A stretch of DNA of 64,000 nucleotides from Beta vulgaris subsp. vulgaris (taxonomy: Eukaryota > Streptophyta > Magnoliopsida > Caryophyllales > Amaranthaceae): NCBI RefSeq assembly GCF_026745355.1, contig NC_079208.1:55627276-55691275 (forward strand), given 5' to 3'. The notes under the pieces are model-generated. The model made no database searches. It was not told the origin of the DNA and worked only from the letters and a program-made list of their open reading frames with translations. The position numbers and the translations under genes were made by a program. How positions within the stretch are numbered: the stretch's first letter is position 1; every line of letters begins with the position of its first letter. Shown here in pieces: positions 28,534 to 40,658 of this stretch.

Positions 28534-28929
28534 CTTATTGATACAAGGAGATCTTTATCAACATCTTATTTTTATTATATTTGTAACACACTCCTTTCAT
28601 GTAAAATTAGTTGGTCTAGTACTTTTCTTTTTCAAGTTTCATCATGACTATAAATGTAGCAATCTTCTTGTCTCATCAAAATTGATGTGTGAATAAATTA
28701 TAATGATAGGGTTCATTCAATTAATATAAGATGTCATGATATTGAAAATTTTTACTTTCTTGCCCTAATGCAAAAATCAATCTTATGGGAGTAATGCTTT
28801 TTCCGTGTTATGAAACAAACTTTAGTAAAGTTAATTGTGTTCTCTCTTAAAAAAAAAAAGTGCAATATATGGAAAAGTTAAGGCTTTCATAAATCCAAAT
28901 TGTCTCGTTTACACCAATCATTTAGAATT
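28534..28929. other. Spacer between two LINE inserts
   Basis: AT-rich sequence. No gene, inverted repeat or known element end was recognised. Confidence 0.3.
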
Positions 28930-29499
28930 ATGTTTAGATTGTTGGCCTCCTTCATAAATCCAAACGATCTCCTTCGAAAGACATGGTTTTTCGACCTCCT
29001 TCGAAAGACAGGGTTTTTCGACCTCCTTCGAAAGACAGGGCTTTCATAAATCCAAACGATCTCCTTCGAAAGACAAGGTTTTTCGACCTCCTTCGAAAGA
29101 CAGGGTTTTTCTCCTCTTTTAGAGGGAGAATTTCTACAGGTTACAATCCGGGATACTAGATCTAATGGATTGCCGTGAAATTATTTGTTGGTGAAGAATT
29201 ATGGGGATCACAAAGGTTATCAATTTTTCGAATACTGTCAGATGAATCCGACGGAAATCATCCTCACGACTACAAGGGATCGTTAGATTGTCTCCCAACA
29301 AGGCTGTATTTCCAGCGATATAAGCGGGAGATGTTCCACATTGCAAGATTTGTTTGACGATCGTAGTTTTTATGAAGGAAATTTTTGTTTGATTCAACTT
29401 ATGTATTTGTTTGATTCGATTGCTTATGTAGATGTCGTATGACTTTTTTATTAATGAATTAATTTTACTATTCAAAAAAAAAATGTTTAGATTGTTGGC
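28930..29499 (+). mobile_element. LINE 3'-end insert with 17 bp target duplication
   Basis: ATGTTTAGATTGTTGGC occurs at 28930-28946 and 29483-29499. The insert 28947-29482 ends in an A-run preceded by TTATTAATGAATTAATTTTA, typical of a plant LINE 3' UTR. No RNase H frame is kept, so only untranslated sequence may be present. The first 160 bases contain a direct-repeat array (listed separately). Confidence 0.8.
28947..29112 (+). repeat. Direct repeats of a CTCCTTCGAAAGACAGG unit inside the LINE insert
   Basis: Five copies of CTCCTTCGAAAGACA.GG, four of them preceded or followed by TTTTTCGAC, plus two copies of CTTTCATAAATCCAAACGAT. Period is about 26 bases, with one longer period of about 90. 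No spacers of the kind seen in CRISPR arrays. Confidence 0.85.
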
Positions 29500-29764
29500 A
29501 AAAGAGGACATATGACCTCCTTATTTCAAGAACATCACAATATCACATACTTTTGCAAGAGATCATGAAGTTTACATGGTTGCATTTCAGGCACATTCTT
29601 AATTAATAAGTAGGCTAATTTTTCAATTTCTTTAATTTTTTTATAAGGTAAGATGAAATTCATTACAAGTAGGGGAAAATTGGGGATCCCTCCTTATAAG
29701 GGGTGAGACTCAATCGTAGGATTTATGGGATTAGAGGTGATGCCAGCACCACTAGGCTATCACC

Positions 29765-30438
29765 TGTTAGAACTAGATAAAGGGTGAAGAAGATGAATAC
29801 TATGAATAACGAATCTTCTAGGCGTGTGTAGACACATTCCCAAAAGTGATATTCCGACCCTATACGAAGCACCGGGTTGCACAGAATTCAAATTCGAGAT
29901 ACAAGAAGAACAACAAGAGTCACGCTCGTATTTTTGATTAAAATGAGAATAAGTTTTTATGATTTTGTGTTTGATGATCAATGTTCTCAAACTTGAGAGA
30001 GAGTGCTTTTTTAGAGAGAATAATATTCTGAAACTATATGCCTTCATCTGTGGTACAAAGTCCCACTTATACACGCATACAAATAAACCGTCCAAACCGT
30101 TCATCGCGTACAAAACCGAAGAAACAGGCTCCTGTCGCGAGCCGCGACAGAGCTCGCGAGTCGCGAGCGAGCCTGTCGCGAGTCGCGACAGTGGCCGCGA
30201 GTCGCGACCAAGGGTCTGCCCAGGTCTGTTCATCCTCCTGCATTTCTCGGTTTGTCGCGAGCTGGGTGTTGTTGCGAGTCGTGTGCAATAACCTCCACCC
30301 TTACGATTTCTTCATTTTACTCTACCATAAACAATCTATGTGTATATTAACGTAACTTGAACAACGACACCATAACCATGTAATTCAAGTTATACGTTTC
30401 ATGAAATCAATCAACCAAATACTCTAAATTATTCAACA
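29765..30438 (-). repeat. 3' LTR of the copia element (674 bp)
   Basis: Pairs with 34922-35584. It carries an extra stretch of about 20 bases around 30023 (AATATTCTGAAACTATATG) missing from the other LTR. Seven TCGCGA hexamers lie at 30135-30260. Short open frames across this region are by-products of the GC-rich palindromes. Confidence 0.93.
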
Positions 30439-30959
30439 ATCCCCCCATTTAGAGTATTCTAAAAGATAATAAGCACTAAACACCATCAAAACAAACATCT
30501 CATGCGTAAATGAAAGTTATAAAACTTGAACATTATAGTAAGAGTACACATTCCAAGTATCCGTATCCAATTGGTGTCGATAACGATTGAACCAATTTCA
30601 ATACATAATGGAAACCCGAAGATACTATACACACAAGAAAAATTTACTTAAACTCATTATAAACCGACACATAAAGCCTTGTGTCCATATCTTTTCATAA
30701 GTGTATCAAAGCTATGCCCCACTAGCTCTTTGAAGCGGCTAAACTTCACACTTACATAGGTAGATCTCTAAAATACATGCTATTGTGAAAAGCATAAACA
30801 AGAGACCTATTAATATACAACCTCCTTATACAACACAGTGATAGAACTATAAACTTAGGATGAATAAAAGTTCTACAATCATCTAAATGAAGAAATTAAT
30901 CTTATTGAACTTAAGACCCAACGTCATATTGGGCGTTAAGTTAAGATTCCTCATTCGTG

Positions 30960-33900
30960 ATTCTCGAGGGGCTCCAATCCTAAACCGATTGCCATCCTCT
31001 TTACATTATCTCTAGCCAAGGCCTTTGAAAACAATCCGCTAGATTATACGTTGTACGTACATAGTCAACAGTGATTACACTATCCTTGATAAGTCCTTGG
31101 ATGTAGCTATGCCGTACACCAATGTGTCTTGACTTACCATTATAGACTTGACTATATGCCCTTGCCAAAGCACATCGTTATCACAATGAATCGCTATGGC
31201 GATATCGGTTTTGGCAACAAAGGAATCTCAATCATGAGATTCTTCAACCACTCTGCCTCTTTGCTTGTGGAAGACAAAGCAATGAATTCCGAAGTCATGG
31301 AGGAATTCGCTATGCAAGTTTGTTTCTTGGAAACCCAAGATATAGCATCTCCCCCAAGCAGAAATACCCATCCACTTGTAGAAGAGTGATCTTCTTTTTA
31401 GAGATCCAACTTGCATCCGAATACCCTTCTAAAACCGAAGGATATCCACTGTAGGATAAACCATAGTCCTTGGTTTTTCCTAAATACCTTAAACACGACG
31501 AATAGCTTGCCAATGTTGTACACTAGGATTACTAGTATACCTACTAAGTTTGCCTACCGCAAATGCGATATCCGGCCTAGTACTCGTCATAGCATACATC
31601 AAACATCCAATCACCCTTGAATACTCAAGTTGAGATACAACACTACCTACATTAGGCATTAATTTCTCACTAGGGTCCATTGGAGTTGACACAAAAGAGC
31701 AACCACTAACATCGAATTTCTTAAGAACCTTTTCATGTAGTGAGATTGAGACAAACTCAATTTACCTTTGCTTTTTTTAATTCTAATTCCTAGAATGACA
31801 TCCGCCTCCCCCAAATCTTTCATTGAGAACTTAGACGATAGAAAAGATTTAGTCCATTCAACTTGGGATAAATCAGTTCCAAAAATTAGCATGTCATCTA
31901 CATATAAGCAAATCATCACACCATGACCATTGTCATCAAATTTGCTATATACACACTTGTCTGAATTGTTCAATTTGAATCCGTTAGACAACACTACCTC
32001 ATCAAATTTTTGATGCCATTGCTTAGGTGCTTGTTTTAGCCCATACAAAGATCTAATTAGTTTGCAAACTTTTGTTCTTGACCTTTGACAACAAATCCAA
32101 CCGGTTGTCTCATGTAAACCTCCTCATCTAATTCTCCATACAAGAACGCAGTCTTGACATCCATTTGATGGATCACAAGATTATGAATTGCTGCAAGCAA
32201 TCAATAATCTTATAGTGGAGATTCGAGCTACAGGTGCATATGTATCGAAATAATCGATACCCGCTTTTGAGAAAAGCCTTGTGCCACTAACCGGGCTTTG
32301 AACTTGTCAATAGTTCCATCGATTTTCATTTTCTTCTTGAAAATCCATTTGCACCCTATTGGTTTACATTTAGGAGGTAGGTCCGCTAAAACCCATGTGT
32401 TATTCCCCATGATTGAGTCCATTTCATCATCAATAGCTTCTTCCAAAATGAAGCATCTTGAGATTGCATGGCCTCATCATATGTTAAAGGATCCCCTTCC
32501 ACATTATAGACATATGGAAATTTAGTCAAAACACTATCTCTTGATCCTTCAACCAAATATACATGAAAATCGGCCAAAAGATTTCTCTTCCTAACCCTTT
32601 ACTTCTCCTTGGTTGAGTTGATGTAGATGCAACATTTTCATCTAGAATTTGTTCATCTAACTCTTGATCATAGTTTGATCAATTTCTTGAATTTCGGTAC
32701 TTGGAGTTATTCATTTGGTCTAGGAACCGATGAATATATTTTTCATCAAAAATTGCATCTTTGACTCCACAATAGTGTGAACCGACCAAAAGTCGTTTTG
32801 TTCTATAACATAGAACCTATAGGATTTGCTATGAGAAGCATATCCTATAAAGATGCATTCAACTCCTCTTTCACCTAACTTTTTACGTTTAGGTTCCGGC
32901 ACTTTCACTATTGCCCTACATCCCCAAACTCTAATGTAACTTAGATTTGGTTTTCTTTTGTACCATAATTCATAAGGGGTAACTTTGTTCTTTTTCATAG
33001 GAACACGATTCAAGATGTAACAAGCGTTAAAACCGCTTCACCCCAAAAACCATCACTCAAACCCGAGTAGGATAACATAGAATTTACCATTTCTTGTAAA
33101 GTTCTATTTTTTCTTTCCGCTACACCATTTTGTTGTGGTGTATAAGCCGCGGTTGTTTCATGTTAATTCCTAAAGCTTGGAAATAACTAGGATTATGAAA
33201 TTCACCACCTCTATCGGTTCTAAACCGTTTAACCTTGTCACTTAGTTGCAATTCTACTTCATTTTTATAGATCTCAAATTTTTCTAGGGCTTCATCTTTA
33301 GTAGACAATAGATATACATAACAAATCGTGAATGATCATCAATAAATGTTACTATATATTTTTTGTTTCCTAAAGAAGGTGTACTATGAAAATCACACAA
33401 GATCACTATGTACCAAATCAAGCAATTTTTTGGTAAGCATGCATGTTCTACACTTCTCAATACTTGGATCAAAAGCAGGAATTAAATCATCCTTAGCCAT
33501 AGAATATAATTTTCTATAATTAACATGACCAAGTCTTAAATGCCAAAGAGAAGAATTATCATTAATAACACACACATTGTTACTAAAGCATTTGAAATGC
33601 TGAGTTTAAACATACCATTACACAAATAACCAAGTCCAACAAACAAACCACCCTTAGATAATATAAATTTGTCCGACTCAAAGACCATTTTAAAACCTAT
33701 TCGATTCAAGATAGCTCCTGACACTAGATTACGCCTAAGTTCCGGAGCAAATACAACATCTCTTAACACTAGAGATTTGCCGGAACTAAAGACCAACTCT
33801 ACTTGTCCTACACCAAGAACTTGAGCTGTAGAGTCATTCCCCATGTATAGAACTTCTCCATTGTCCACCTCCTTGAAGGTTTTGAATGAAGACCGCTCCT

Positions 33901-34898
33901 TGCACACATGCCTTGAAGCTCCTGAATCGATATACCATGAACAATCATCCTGTACACAAAAGATTTCAGAAATCATACACATATAATTCAAACTTGAATT
34001 ACATGAAAGTTGTGACAAGTACCTTGTTTGGCTTGGGATTGGCTAGACTCGCCTTTCCCTCCACCTTGCTCATTCTTTTTGTTCATTTTCCTCTTCCATA
34101 GGAAGCAATCCTTTTTGAAGTTCCGGGCTTGCCACACTCCCAACAACCACGTTGTTGAACACCTCCACCATTCTTAGGCTTCTTAAAGTTGTTGCCTTTG
34201 GTGAAATTATTAGCCCTCTTCTTAGGATTTGAGTCTTTGAACTTTCCATCCTCCACCATGTTAATGGTAGAAGAATTAGGATTTACCTCCTTTTGTCCAT
34301 CTTGAACCCGAATGCCCTCTTCAATCCGAAGATGAGCACCCAATTGTTCCACATTTATATCATCTTTCCTATGTTTAAGAGTATTTCTAACATCCTTCCA
34401 ACTTGGTGGTAATTTGTCTATTATTGAAGATACAATAAATGTTTCATCCATACTAATATTGTGTTGTTTAAAACTTCCTAAAATCCTTTGAATTTCATGG
34501 AATTGTCCATCACAGGCCTTGTTTCATTCATCTTAAAGTTATTGAAATTACTAACTAAGAACTTCTTACTAGATGCATCTTCGGCCATGTATTTTGACTC
34601 AAGGTCATCCCAAAGCATTTTAGCGGATTATAGAATTGATAAACATCAAATAAAGTGTCAGACATACCGTTTAAAATATGACCACGGCATATATAATCGT
34701 CATTCTCCCACTTGTTCCTTCTCCTTGAGGCCTCCAAAGTTTCATCTTCCACAAACTCGGGTTTTGGAGTACTCAAAACATATGCCACCGAAAGAGAAGT
34801 GAGAAGAAATGCATCTTCTTTTGCCATCTACGGAATCCCACACCCTCAAACTTTTCAAGTTTCTGAAAATTCGAAGTCATTTCACGTACCGTAGCCAT
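30960..34898 (-). pseudogene. Copia gag-pol polyprotein remnant
   Basis: Recognisable blocks in order on the minus strand: gag start at 34898 with FEGVGFRRWQKKM, UBN2-type gag about 34830-34150, a damaged zinc knuckle CWECGKPG near 34130, protease WYIDSGASRHVC near 33930, pre-integrase LWHLRLGHVNYRKL near 33540, integrase RTDRGGEFHNP near 33210, reverse transcriptase WIFKKKMKIDG near 32330 and YVDDMLIFG near 31890, and RNase H YSDASW near 31430 with the C-terminal part to about 31000. Successive blocks sit in different frames or after stops, so at least six disabling changes are present. The protein is not functional as it stands. Confidence 0.92.
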
Positions 34899-34921
34899 CT
34901 TCAAAAATATCACTTTTGGAT

Positions 34922-35584
34922 TGTTAGAACTAGACAAAGGGTGAAGAAGATGAATACTATGAAACGAATCTTCTAGGCGTGTGTAGACACTTTCCCAAAA
35001 GTGATATTCCGACCCTATACGAAGCACGGGTTGCACGGAATTCAAATTCGAGATACAAAGAAGAACAACAAGAGTCACGCTCGTATGAATCTTGTTAAAA
35101 ATGAGAATAAGTTTTTATGATTTTGTGTTTGATGATCAATGTTCTCAAACTTGAGAGAGAGTGCTTTTTTAGAGAGACCTTCATCTGTGGTACAAAGTCC
35201 CACTTATACACGCATACAAATAAACCGTCCAAACCGTTCATCGCGTACAAAACCGAGAAGAAACAGGCTCCTGTCGCGGCTCGCGACAGAGCTCGCGAGT
35301 CGCGAGCGAGCCTGTCGCGAGTCGCGACAGTGGTCGCGAGTCGCGACCAAGGGTCTGCCCAGGTCTGTTCATCCTCCTGCATTTCTCGGTTTGTCGCGAG
35401 CTGTGGCTGTTGTTGCGAGTCGTGTGCAATAACCTGCCACTCCTTACGATTTCTTCATTGTTTACTCTACCATAAACAATCTATGTGTATACTTAACGTA
35501 ACTTGAACAACGACACCATAACCATGTAATTCAAGTTATACGTTTCATGAAATCAATCAACCAAATACTCTAAATTATTCAACA
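34922..35584 (-). repeat. 5' LTR of the copia element (663 bp)
   Basis: Near-identical to 29765-30438, with eight TCGCGA hexamers at 35281-35399. On the minus strand it should hold the element's promoter and transcription start. Only 23 bases separate its inner edge from the first gag ATG at 34898. Confidence 0.93.
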
Positions 35585-35614
35585 TCACCTGCTGCTCCCT
35601 TTTCAATTCCTTTA

Positions 35615-36480
35615 CTTGGTGACATAAATGATATATGGAGAAGAATATGGTGGATAGCTAACAAATAAAACATGTATTCCTCCCTTGATCTAAACTCTCA
35701 AACTACAACTTGGTAGACAAACATAATTTATCAACATACAACAAAATCTTTTGGATATATGGCTAAAACAACTATAGTCAAGATCCTCTTCATTTTTATT
35801 TTTTTTACATCGAGAAATCGTACATTAATCAAAGGAGGAAGTACATCCAAATGCAAATACAACCCAAACTAAAACAAACAAGGTATTTTGGAAATTTATA
35901 GTACTCCCTCTGTTTCAAAATATAAAGCATTCACGCCCTACGAATATTTGCTTTGACACAAATATCTCTCATAATACGATAAACAAAATATTATAAAAAT
36001 TATGCCGCTGGATTCGTCTTGAAAGCAATTAATGATCAAAGTTCGACCTCGAACATCGTGCGTGCCTTATATTTTGAAACAGAAGGAGTACTATTTTAAG
36101 TAGGTCTCCAAATCTAAAGATCGTTTTGTACATGTGGGCTAAACTTTTGACATATGGGCTAAACTTTTGATGTATGGGCTAAACGCATATGGGTTGTGAG
36201 CCTGTCTATGCTACCAGCTTTTGAAACACACACACACATTCACTTTTCCCCGCCCTTTTTCTCTCTCCTCATTTCTCCGACTATCAGAATTTCGCCGGTG
36301 ACAATTTTCTCTCTCCTCAAATTCATTTTCCGGTACCGGAAGTAATTCAACGTCGAAATCCGGCGGAATTTCGAATGTGTTTAGGTTCTGTAATCTTCTG
36401 CATAATGTATAATTCCGAGCTGAATTAAACAGTACAAAACCCTAATTTCGAGTTTTTTGATCGTGATTTTGGGTTAAAAA
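35615..36480 (+). other. Upstream region of GCP6
   Basis: Contains a Stowaway MITE (35904-36088), three copies of a TATGGGCTAAACTTTTGA-type unit (36128-36188), and a pyrimidine-rich run (CCTTTTTCTCTCTCCTCATT, 36253-36320) typical of plant 5' UTRs. Transcription of GCP6 probably starts near the pyrimidine tract; this is inference. Confidence 0.5.
35904..36088. mobile_element. Stowaway MITE (185 bp) in the GCP6 upstream region
   Basis: TA flanks at 35902-35903 and 36089-36090. The arms CTCCCTCTGTTTCAAAATAT and ATATTTTGAAACAGAAGGAG are near-perfect inverted repeats. It lies about 390 bases before the GCP6 start codon. Confidence 0.9.
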
Positions 36481-39400
36481 ATGGCAGTGGATTTGCAATT
36501 TGAAGAATCATTGCTTCAAAAGTTGAAGCTAGAAGATCCATGGCTTCCTCCTAAACCTTGGGAGTCTGTTCCTTCCGAGAGTGGCCCGTCGATTTCTCCC
36601 CCCTTAAATTCTGCTTCCTTTCATGGATGTCTCTATGATATTTCGTCCGTTTCTGTAAGAATTTCTTCTCTTCTCCAGGTTTTCTGTTGTTTAATTTGTA
36701 CTGGTTTAAATTTTAGCTCTTGTAAGCTATGATGTACAAAGTACAGCACACTTTTAGGTACATGAATCTTATAATTTGTTAAAGATTCACTTTATAATTA
36801 TCCGAATTTATCTGTTAAGTTTGGAAATTGTTGTTTTAGGTCTGTTCTATTATATCGTGTTGTTTATATTTAGTGGAAAGTTGTGGCCTTTAGAGTTTGA
36901 GTGAATTAATTGGGTGCACCATTTTGGTGATGTGTTCAGAGACTGGTTTTATATGGGTATGTTAATCATGTAATTTGTTTGTGCGTCAATTGTGGGTTGA
37001 ATTAGTAACGAAATGTTGGAATGTTGCGAATCAATTTCGTTGCCTACTTAGTTAATGTTTTATAAGTTTTGAAATCTAAATCTCCAAATAAGTAGCAGCA
37101 TTTTATGTGAAGTAGAATTGTTTTGCTGTTTGCATTGGATTCTTGGCCGCTCATTAAAGCTATGTTTGTCAGGAGGCAAGCTTGGTGCGTTTGGTGATGA
37201 ATGCATTGCAAGGTGTGCAGTCAGCAGTTGTAAGTATTGAGCAGCTCTCAGCATTACTATGTGAGGATCCTGCAGACCGATCTGGTCATCGAATTCCTAC
37301 TCTTTGGAATAGGTCTTTGAGCACATGTGCTTTGGGAAAGATGCTGAAATCTATTGGCTTTTCTGGCTCCCTGGTTATTCTTCTCCACAAGTTTGTGGAT
37401 TATTTTACCAATTCAAGTTGTGCTGGAGGTATGATGGAGAAAGGACAAGCAAAACCTGGATCAGCAGGGGAGCTTATCAATGATGCTAATGAAGCTAATG
37501 ATGTGGTTTATCCTTCACAAAGTCTTGTGAATCAGGCATTTGCAGTTGCTGTCAGAACAGTGTTGGAAGGATATTTATGTGCATTGGATACATTAAATAC
37601 GTCAGTGAATTTGAGGCGTTCCTTTAATGATGTCAAATCAGCGTTGGAAGCTTTACGACAAGGTAGTTTCACAAATATCTCACATTCTGAAGTTACCCTC
37701 CTGGAGACTTATCTGCACACTAAAGAATTGAGGACCCAAATTGAGGTGCTTGGGCATCTTTGCCATTTAAGTGATTCAGCTCGTTGCTTCTCAGTGACTT
37801 CGTTTGAGGATGCGATTGCCAAAGCAAATACAGAGATCCAAAACTTTTTTAGGGGAGGGAATTTGCTCACTTATCTGTATAGACAACTGAAGGTAATCCT
37901 GGAATTCTTGCACTCCACCTCAATGTTCCTTGATTTTCTGCATATAGTGGGGACCATTTCTATATTGGTGGAAAAAAGAAAACTAGAGTGTTCTAGAAGT
38001 GCTTGACATGCCATAGTATAAGATCAAAATCAGTGGTTGTGTCCTTAGAACCATCAAATTATATTTTCTTTTATTGAGATGCATTCAACTATCCTGCCTA
38101 CCACACTTTTATCTTGTCTCTGTGTGTTGCATTATCTAGATAGAACAGTTGTCTGAAGGGTGATTTTGTTATCTGTTGTATGGAATAAAAACTTTGCTGT
38201 TCCATTACATAACGCTTGTTATGTAACCTATTTTGAACTTGCTGTTCTGCGAAATGCCATTCTGCAGTTTCGCCGTGATGAAAATCACGGCCTTTCTCGG
38301 CTTCTCACCGCAATGTCCATCATGTAACAAAGACGAGTGGCGTTATAACTTTTTTTTTCTCTTGTTACGTACTTACTTCCGTACTTATCACCGATAAGTA
38401 ACGGAAGTATAGTTATCACAATTGACCAAAAAAGAGAAAGGAAAAATATACATTGCAACTAGAAGAAACAATGTGCACACACAAATGAAGGGAGAAGAAC
38501 GTGACGTGGGCTTTCAACTTGTGTAATGTATATGAATAGAGTGTATTAATATGATTAATAGGATAAAAGACTCATGTTTTAAGTAATTATTCATTCACTA
38601 TATGTAAAACCCAAGCATATGATAGGTTTGGTCGTATTATGTTGAAGGAATACTTGTTTAACTACAAAACTTCCAAGTTGAGGTTGAAAATCTGTTTATG
38701 TGCTCTTTTAAAAATGTTCATGCCGTGTTAACCGCGAGTTGTTCCATTCTTCCGTTACTAGCTGCTTTTGCGTCATTGCAACCGATCCCGTGAATGCGGT
38801 CGCAACTGCGAATTATTATTAATAGACAATTAAATGAAAAAAAAAACTGAAGAACAATGATTGAGATGTCTCTCTCTTTTTCCTAATCCTATTTTTTTCA
38901 AATGCTGGCTTACTTCTATAGGTTGTTCTTTGCTCCATTTGGATGGATTTTTAATCATAGTTATGTTCCCTTAGTATTTACTAATCATGAATGACCTCCA
39001 CAGGTTGTCGATCCGGCTCACTGCAGTCTGCTCAAGTTCCTTTTTCTGCAGTCACTTGAACCATACTGTAGATTTATTAGATCATGGATTTATGAGGCCA
39101 AGATTAGTGACCCGTATGGCGAGTTTGTAGTAGAATATTCAGCAGATCCTCCACCTTACTCACATGGTAAAGCTGGCATCCCTATTGACTTCCCATTGGC
39201 ATCTGTTAGGGTAATAATCTCAGATATCATAATGTTTAGTTCGATATCTGATTGGAACATTCTGGTTGAATGATGCATTTTTGGCATTACTTTCAGGAGC
39301 AAGATGGCGTTGCTATTCCTTGTTTTCTTAGCAATGTCTTGGTTCCATTGCTGAGAGCAGGCCAGCAACTGCAAATGGTAATGAAATTGCTTCGACTTTG

Positions 39401-40574
39401 CAATTATGTTCATGCCGGAGAAGATACATTTGAAGATATCCTTCCATTCTCAAGGGGTTTCTGCAGTAGTGAACTTTTCAGTTCTCCATTAAGTTTTAAC
39501 AAAGGAAAAATAGAAGCCATTGTACACTCGAGGAAGAATTTCTACAGCAAGATGCATGAGAAACTTGATAAATTTGTGGACACTTTAGACATCAAGTTTC
39601 GTCAGGTAATCTTCTTTGCTATAGCTGGTTATCATTTGTGAATTTGTCATGATTTCATCTATCACCCATGTATTGTACTTTCCATGAGTCCAATCATTTA
39701 AACTATATTATAATTTAGTAATGTATGTTTTTTTTGTTGACTTGGGCCATTGCAGTCTTTCATTTTCCATGAATGGAGTTATGCGGACAGTCTTTTGTGC
39801 AAGAAAATACTAAATGATTCTCTGTTGTATGATGTTTCACTCCTTTCCTGTGGTTGTTTTTGTCTAGTCTGAAAGGTCCGGTGCCTAATATGAATTACCA
39901 TCTCTCATACCCAAGGGAGGGTGACAAAGGGGCTTGCTAATTGCTATCTTGCGATAAAGATGAATACTGAAATTCTCCTATCTCATGCATCATCACAAAT
40001 GTTCTTGTGAAAAAGAATCTGCGATCTTCAATGTTTTTATATATGCAGGGTAGTTGGTTCAGTTTGAGATGAATTTGGGGTTTTATTCTGTTATTGCAGT
40101 ACCTTTTTACCTGAGTTGCTTTGCCAAAATTCTGTTTGTGTAGATCTCTTTTATTCATAATAGTACAAGTTTAATTTGAGGGTCAGGTGTTTTAGCTTGA
40201 GGTATATTTATCCTTTCTTTGTTGTACAGCTTGTACCTCTCTAGTCTCTACTTTAATTACTTTTAGTCTTTTACTAAGTTATTTTGCTGGATGTAGGTAG
40301 TTCTACTAATTCGTTCACGTGGTGCTTCTAGGAAATTCTAATGTTTTCCCTTATCTGAATATTTTTCGTTGGGTTTCACAAATGATGTTAATGCTTTTTA
40401 ACTCGATTCTGATGCTATGATTTCACTAATACTTATGTTTAAATAAGCATACACCACCACCTGTTTTAGCAACACTATTGACCACCACCAGCACCAACAA
40501 TAACCTACTATCTATTCAGCTACTGGTGGGGGTGCCTATCAACAGTGACATTAAGACCCTACAAATATGTTACG

Positions 40575-40658
<84 letters not shown>

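Larger units (their letters stand above)
29765..35584 (-). mobile_element. Ty1/copia LTR retrotransposon, degenerate
   Basis: It is flanked by the 5 bp duplication TCACC (29760-29764 and 35585-35589). LTRs of 674 and 663 bp start TGTTAGAAC and end TTCAACA. The order on the minus strand is gag, protease, integrase, reverse transcriptase, RNase H, which is the copia order. A polypurine tract (minus strand AATGGGGGGAT) sits against the 3' LTR at 30439-30449. The LTRs differ by scattered substitutions and small indels, so the insertion is not recent. The internal coding region is broken by several frameshifts. Confidence 0.95.
29620..35614 (-). mobile_element. tRNA-derived SINE, split by the copia element, 15 bp target duplication
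   Basis: TTTTCAATTTCTTTA (29620-29634) and TTTTCAATTCCTTTA (35600-35614) differ at one base. The SINE itself is 29635-29764 plus 35590-35599, about 140 bases. On the minus strand it has a clear A box TAGCCTAGTGG (29749-29759) and B box GATTGAGTCTC (29705-29715) about 35 bases apart, as in tRNA genes. It ends in an A-rich tail at 29635. This is the best-supported SINE in the window. Confidence 0.82.

Noticed and set aside
28950..29112. CRISPR-like repeat array
   Set aside because: Units are nearly contiguous, without unique spacers of constant length, and sit inside a plant LINE insert.
29959..30355. Overlapping Arg/Ser-rich frames on both strands (also at 35117-35506)
   Set aside because: They arise from TCGCGA palindromes in the two LTRs and have no family features.
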